Assembly (NCBI GenBank): GCA_002371075.1
Contig: DFFS01000050.1
Coordinates: 791 to 8,460, forward strand
Direction: 5' to 3'
Origin: Christensenella sp. UBA3770
GTDB taxonomy: Bacteria > Bacillota > Clostridia > Christensenellales > CAG-1252
Length of the DNA stretch: 7,670 nucleotides
Every line of letters begins with the position of its first letter. The first letter of the stretch is position 1. The position numbers and the translations under genes were made by a program. Below, piece after piece: positions 6,491-7,670 of the stretch. Below the pieces are notes generated by a model. That model searched no databases. It worked only from the letters and a program-made list of their open reading frames with translations, and was not told the DNA's origin.

Positions 6491-7057
6491 ATGGGTTCTA
6501 CAGTTATGGCGGGTGATTTCAGAAAAGGCGTCACCTTTGAAATGGAAGGAAAGGTTTACACGATCGTTGACTTCATGCACGTGAAACCGGGCAAGGGGTC
6601 TGCTTTCGTTCGTACGAAGATCCGCGACGTTATCTCCGGCGGTGTGATCGAGCGCACGTTCAACCCGACGGATAAATTCGATGCCGCGCATATTGAGCGC
6701 AAGGCTATGGAATACCTTTACACCGACGGTGAACTCTATTATTTCATGGACGTTGAAACGTACGAGCAACTTCCTTTGAACTATGAGCAGGTGGAAGATG
6801 CTTTGAACTTTATTAAAGAGAACTCTCAAGTTACTGTGTCTTTCTACAAAGATAAGGCTTTCTCCGTTGAGCCGCCTAACTTTGTTGAGCTTTTGATCAC
6901 GGTTTGCGAGCCGGGCGTCAGGGGGGACACCGCTCAAGCCGGCACCAAGCCCGCCACGTTGGAAACGGGTTACAAGATCCAAGTTCCTATGTTTGTCAAC
7001 GAAGGCGACGTGATCAGGGTGGATACCCGCACCGGTACGTATATGTCCCGCGTGTAA
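6491..7057 (+). CDS. efp: Elongation factor P
   Basis: EF-P binds between the P and E sites and rescues ribosomes stalled at consecutive prolines. The product is 188 residues, typical. It has the KOW-like N-terminal domain with MAGDFRKGVTFEMEGKVYTIVDF, and the tip loop HVKPGKGSAFVRTK with Lys35 at the position modified in other bacteria (E. coli Lys34, B. subtilis Lys32). Two OB domains follow: FNPTDKFDAAHIERK and YYFMD in the first, and PNFVEL, GVRGDTAQAGTKPATLETG and VPMFVNEGDVIRVDTRTGTYMSRV in the second. The start at 6491 adds five residues (MGSTV) before MAGDF and is chosen for its ideal AGGAGG; the ATG at 6506 is the alternative. No EF-P modification gene is visible nearby. The gene is last in its unit, before a hairpin terminator. 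Confidence 0.98.
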   Translation: MGSTVMAGDFRKGVTFEMEGKVYTIVDFMHVKPGKGSAFVRTKIRDVISGGVIERTFNPTDKFDAAHIERKAMEYLYTDGELYYFMDVETYEQLPLNYEQVEDALNFIKENSQVTVSFYKDKAFSVEPPNFVELLITVCEPGVRGDTAQAGTKPATLETGYKIQVPMFVNEGDVIRVDTRTGTYMSRV

Positions 7058-7082
7058 GAATCCGCATAGCGATACAAAAAAC

Positions 7083-7120
7083 AAAAAAAGATGGCAAGTT
7101 TGTCTTGCCATCCTTTTTTT
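7083..7120. terminator. Bidirectional intrinsic terminator
   Basis: A perfect 9-bp stem, GATGGCAAG (7090-7098) and CTTGCCATC (7104-7112), closes a TTTGT loop. It is preceded by seven A (7083-7089) and followed by C and seven T (7114-7120). Read on either strand it is a hairpin followed by a U tract, and it lies between the convergent efp (+) and PhoU-domain gene (-). It should end both transcripts. Confidence 0.92.
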
Positions 7121-7137
7121 ATCCGAAAAATAAAAAA

Positions 7138-7670
7138 TCAATAAACGATGGAATCGGTCTGAACGACGATGCCTTGCGTGTATTCTTTGATGGATTTTGC
7201 TACGTTAAACAAGTGGTCGGCAATACGCTCAAGGTCGTTTAGCAGGGAGAGAAACACGGCGCCGTTTTCCACCGTGCATTCATTCTTTTCCAATCTTTCG
7301 ATGTGTGCGGCGGAAAGTTTGTCCTTCATGGCGTCAACGGTCTCTTCATAGATCTCAGCTTGCATCAGAGCGTTGAGGTCCTGCGAATTAAAGGCTTGGA
7401 TCGCAGAAAGATATAGGTTGGAAATGCAGCCGAAGATCTCTTTGAGCTCGCCGATGGCGGTTGGGGAAAACTTGCTCTCGTCGTCCTTCAAACGCTGGGT
7501 GTATTCCATTATATTCTCCGCATAGTCGCCGATGCGCTCAATGTCTGTAATGACGTGATAGTAGGTTGCGATCACTTGCTCGTCTTCGTCTGAGATGCTG
7601 GTGGAGGAGAGCTTGACCAAATACTTGGCGATCTCTTTGTTTAAAAAGTTGATCTTGTTCTCGCGCTTGT
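7138..7670 (-). CDS. PhoU-like domain protein, probably the C-terminus of a Na/Pi cotransporter-family protein, 5'-truncated
   Basis: The frame is open through the right edge of the window, so the N-terminus is missing; 176 complete codons are visible. The product is all helical, with two PhoU-type motifs: DIERIGDYAENIMEY and, about 95 residues later, DLERIADHLFNVAKSIKEY. These acidic ExxxD-type helices bind metal in PhoU. The first visible segment, KRENKINFLNKEIAKYLVKLS, resembles the join between the membrane domain and the PhoU-like tail of NptA/YjbB-type Na/Pi cotransporter proteins more than a free-standing PhoU; no membrane segment is in the window. The likely role is phosphate transport or its control. 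A TTG at 7618-7620 is in frame, but the match continues upstream of it, so I do not take it as the start. The gene converges on efp and shares its terminator. A stand-alone PhoU remains possible. Confidence 0.75.
   Translation of the reverse strand, partial: KRENKINFLNKEIAKYLVKLSSTSISDEDEQVIATYYHVITDIERIGDYAENIMEYTQRLKDDESKFSPTAIGELKEIFGCISNLYLSAIQAFNSQDLNALMQAEIYEETVDAMKDKLSAAHIERLEKNECTVENGAVFLSLLNDLERIADHLFNVAKSIKEYTQGIVVQTDSIVY

Noticed and set aside
6506..6508. ATG 6506 as the efp start (MAGDF)
   Set aside because: It fits the usual EF-P N-terminus, but AGGAGG is 5 nt before ATG 6491 and 20 nt before 6506, so 6491 is preferred.
6455..7141. 228-residue minus-strand frame, longer than efp itself
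   Set aside because: It begins at a TTG, runs through the terminator hairpin and is antisense to all of efp. Its translation shows no family signature, and efp is certain.
1..7670. CRISPR arrays, insertion sequences, tRNA/rRNA genes, riboswitches, att sites, toxin-antitoxin or defence modules
   Set aside because: Reading both strands shows no spaced direct repeats, no transposase, no tRNA-like cloverleaf, and no intergenic space large enough for a riboswitch: the longest gap is 80 bp and is explained by the terminator.

Overview
The window looks like a piece of chromosome from a Bacillota/Clostridia-type bacterium of middling GC content. The main evidence is gene order: infB, rbfA, a DHH-family nanoRNase/pAp phosphatase, truB and ribF, packed head to tail. 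This is the distal half of the nusA-infB operon as found in Firmicutes. An Xaa-Pro peptidase directly before efp, as in Bacillus subtilis (papA-efp), agrees with this. The lineage is inferred; there is no rRNA or other direct taxonomic marker in the window.

Layout. Bases 3-5396 (+) form a tightly packed unit of six genes: the 3' part of infB (translation initiation factor IF-2), rbfA (30S maturation), nrnA-like (degradation of very short RNAs and pAp), truB (tRNA pseudouridine 55 synthase), ribF (FMN/FAD synthesis) and an endonuclease IV-like TIM-barrel gene. Junctions are 0, -14, -4, -4 and -8 nt, so translational coupling is likely. Strong Shine-Dalgarno sequences are seen only before rbfA and the endonuclease IV-like gene. 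A 38-nt gap (5397-5434) then carries a near-consensus housekeeping promoter that drives a second unit, the Xaa-Pro peptidase (5435-6481) and efp (6491-7057). A symmetric hairpin flanked by A and T tracts (7083-7120) closes this unit. It also serves the convergent gene on the minus strand, the C-terminal PhoU-like part of a probable Na/Pi cotransporter-family protein, which is cut by the window's right edge.

Function. Almost everything concerns making and running ribosomes and tRNA (IF-2, RbfA, TruB, EF-P), with RNA turnover (NrnA), cofactor supply (RibF), peptide recycling (Xaa-Pro peptidase), a probable DNA repair enzyme and a phosphate-related protein. The window is largely ordinary core genome. 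I see no mobile element, CRISPR array, tRNA/rRNA, toxin-antitoxin or defence module, and I do not claim a new system. The best points for follow-up are the promoter whose predicted start falls exactly on the A of the peptidase ATG (possible leaderless mRNA), the endonuclease IV-like gene at the end of a translation operon with a variant metal site, and the altered FMN adenylyltransferase motifs in RibF. No stretch over 300 bases lacks a gene.
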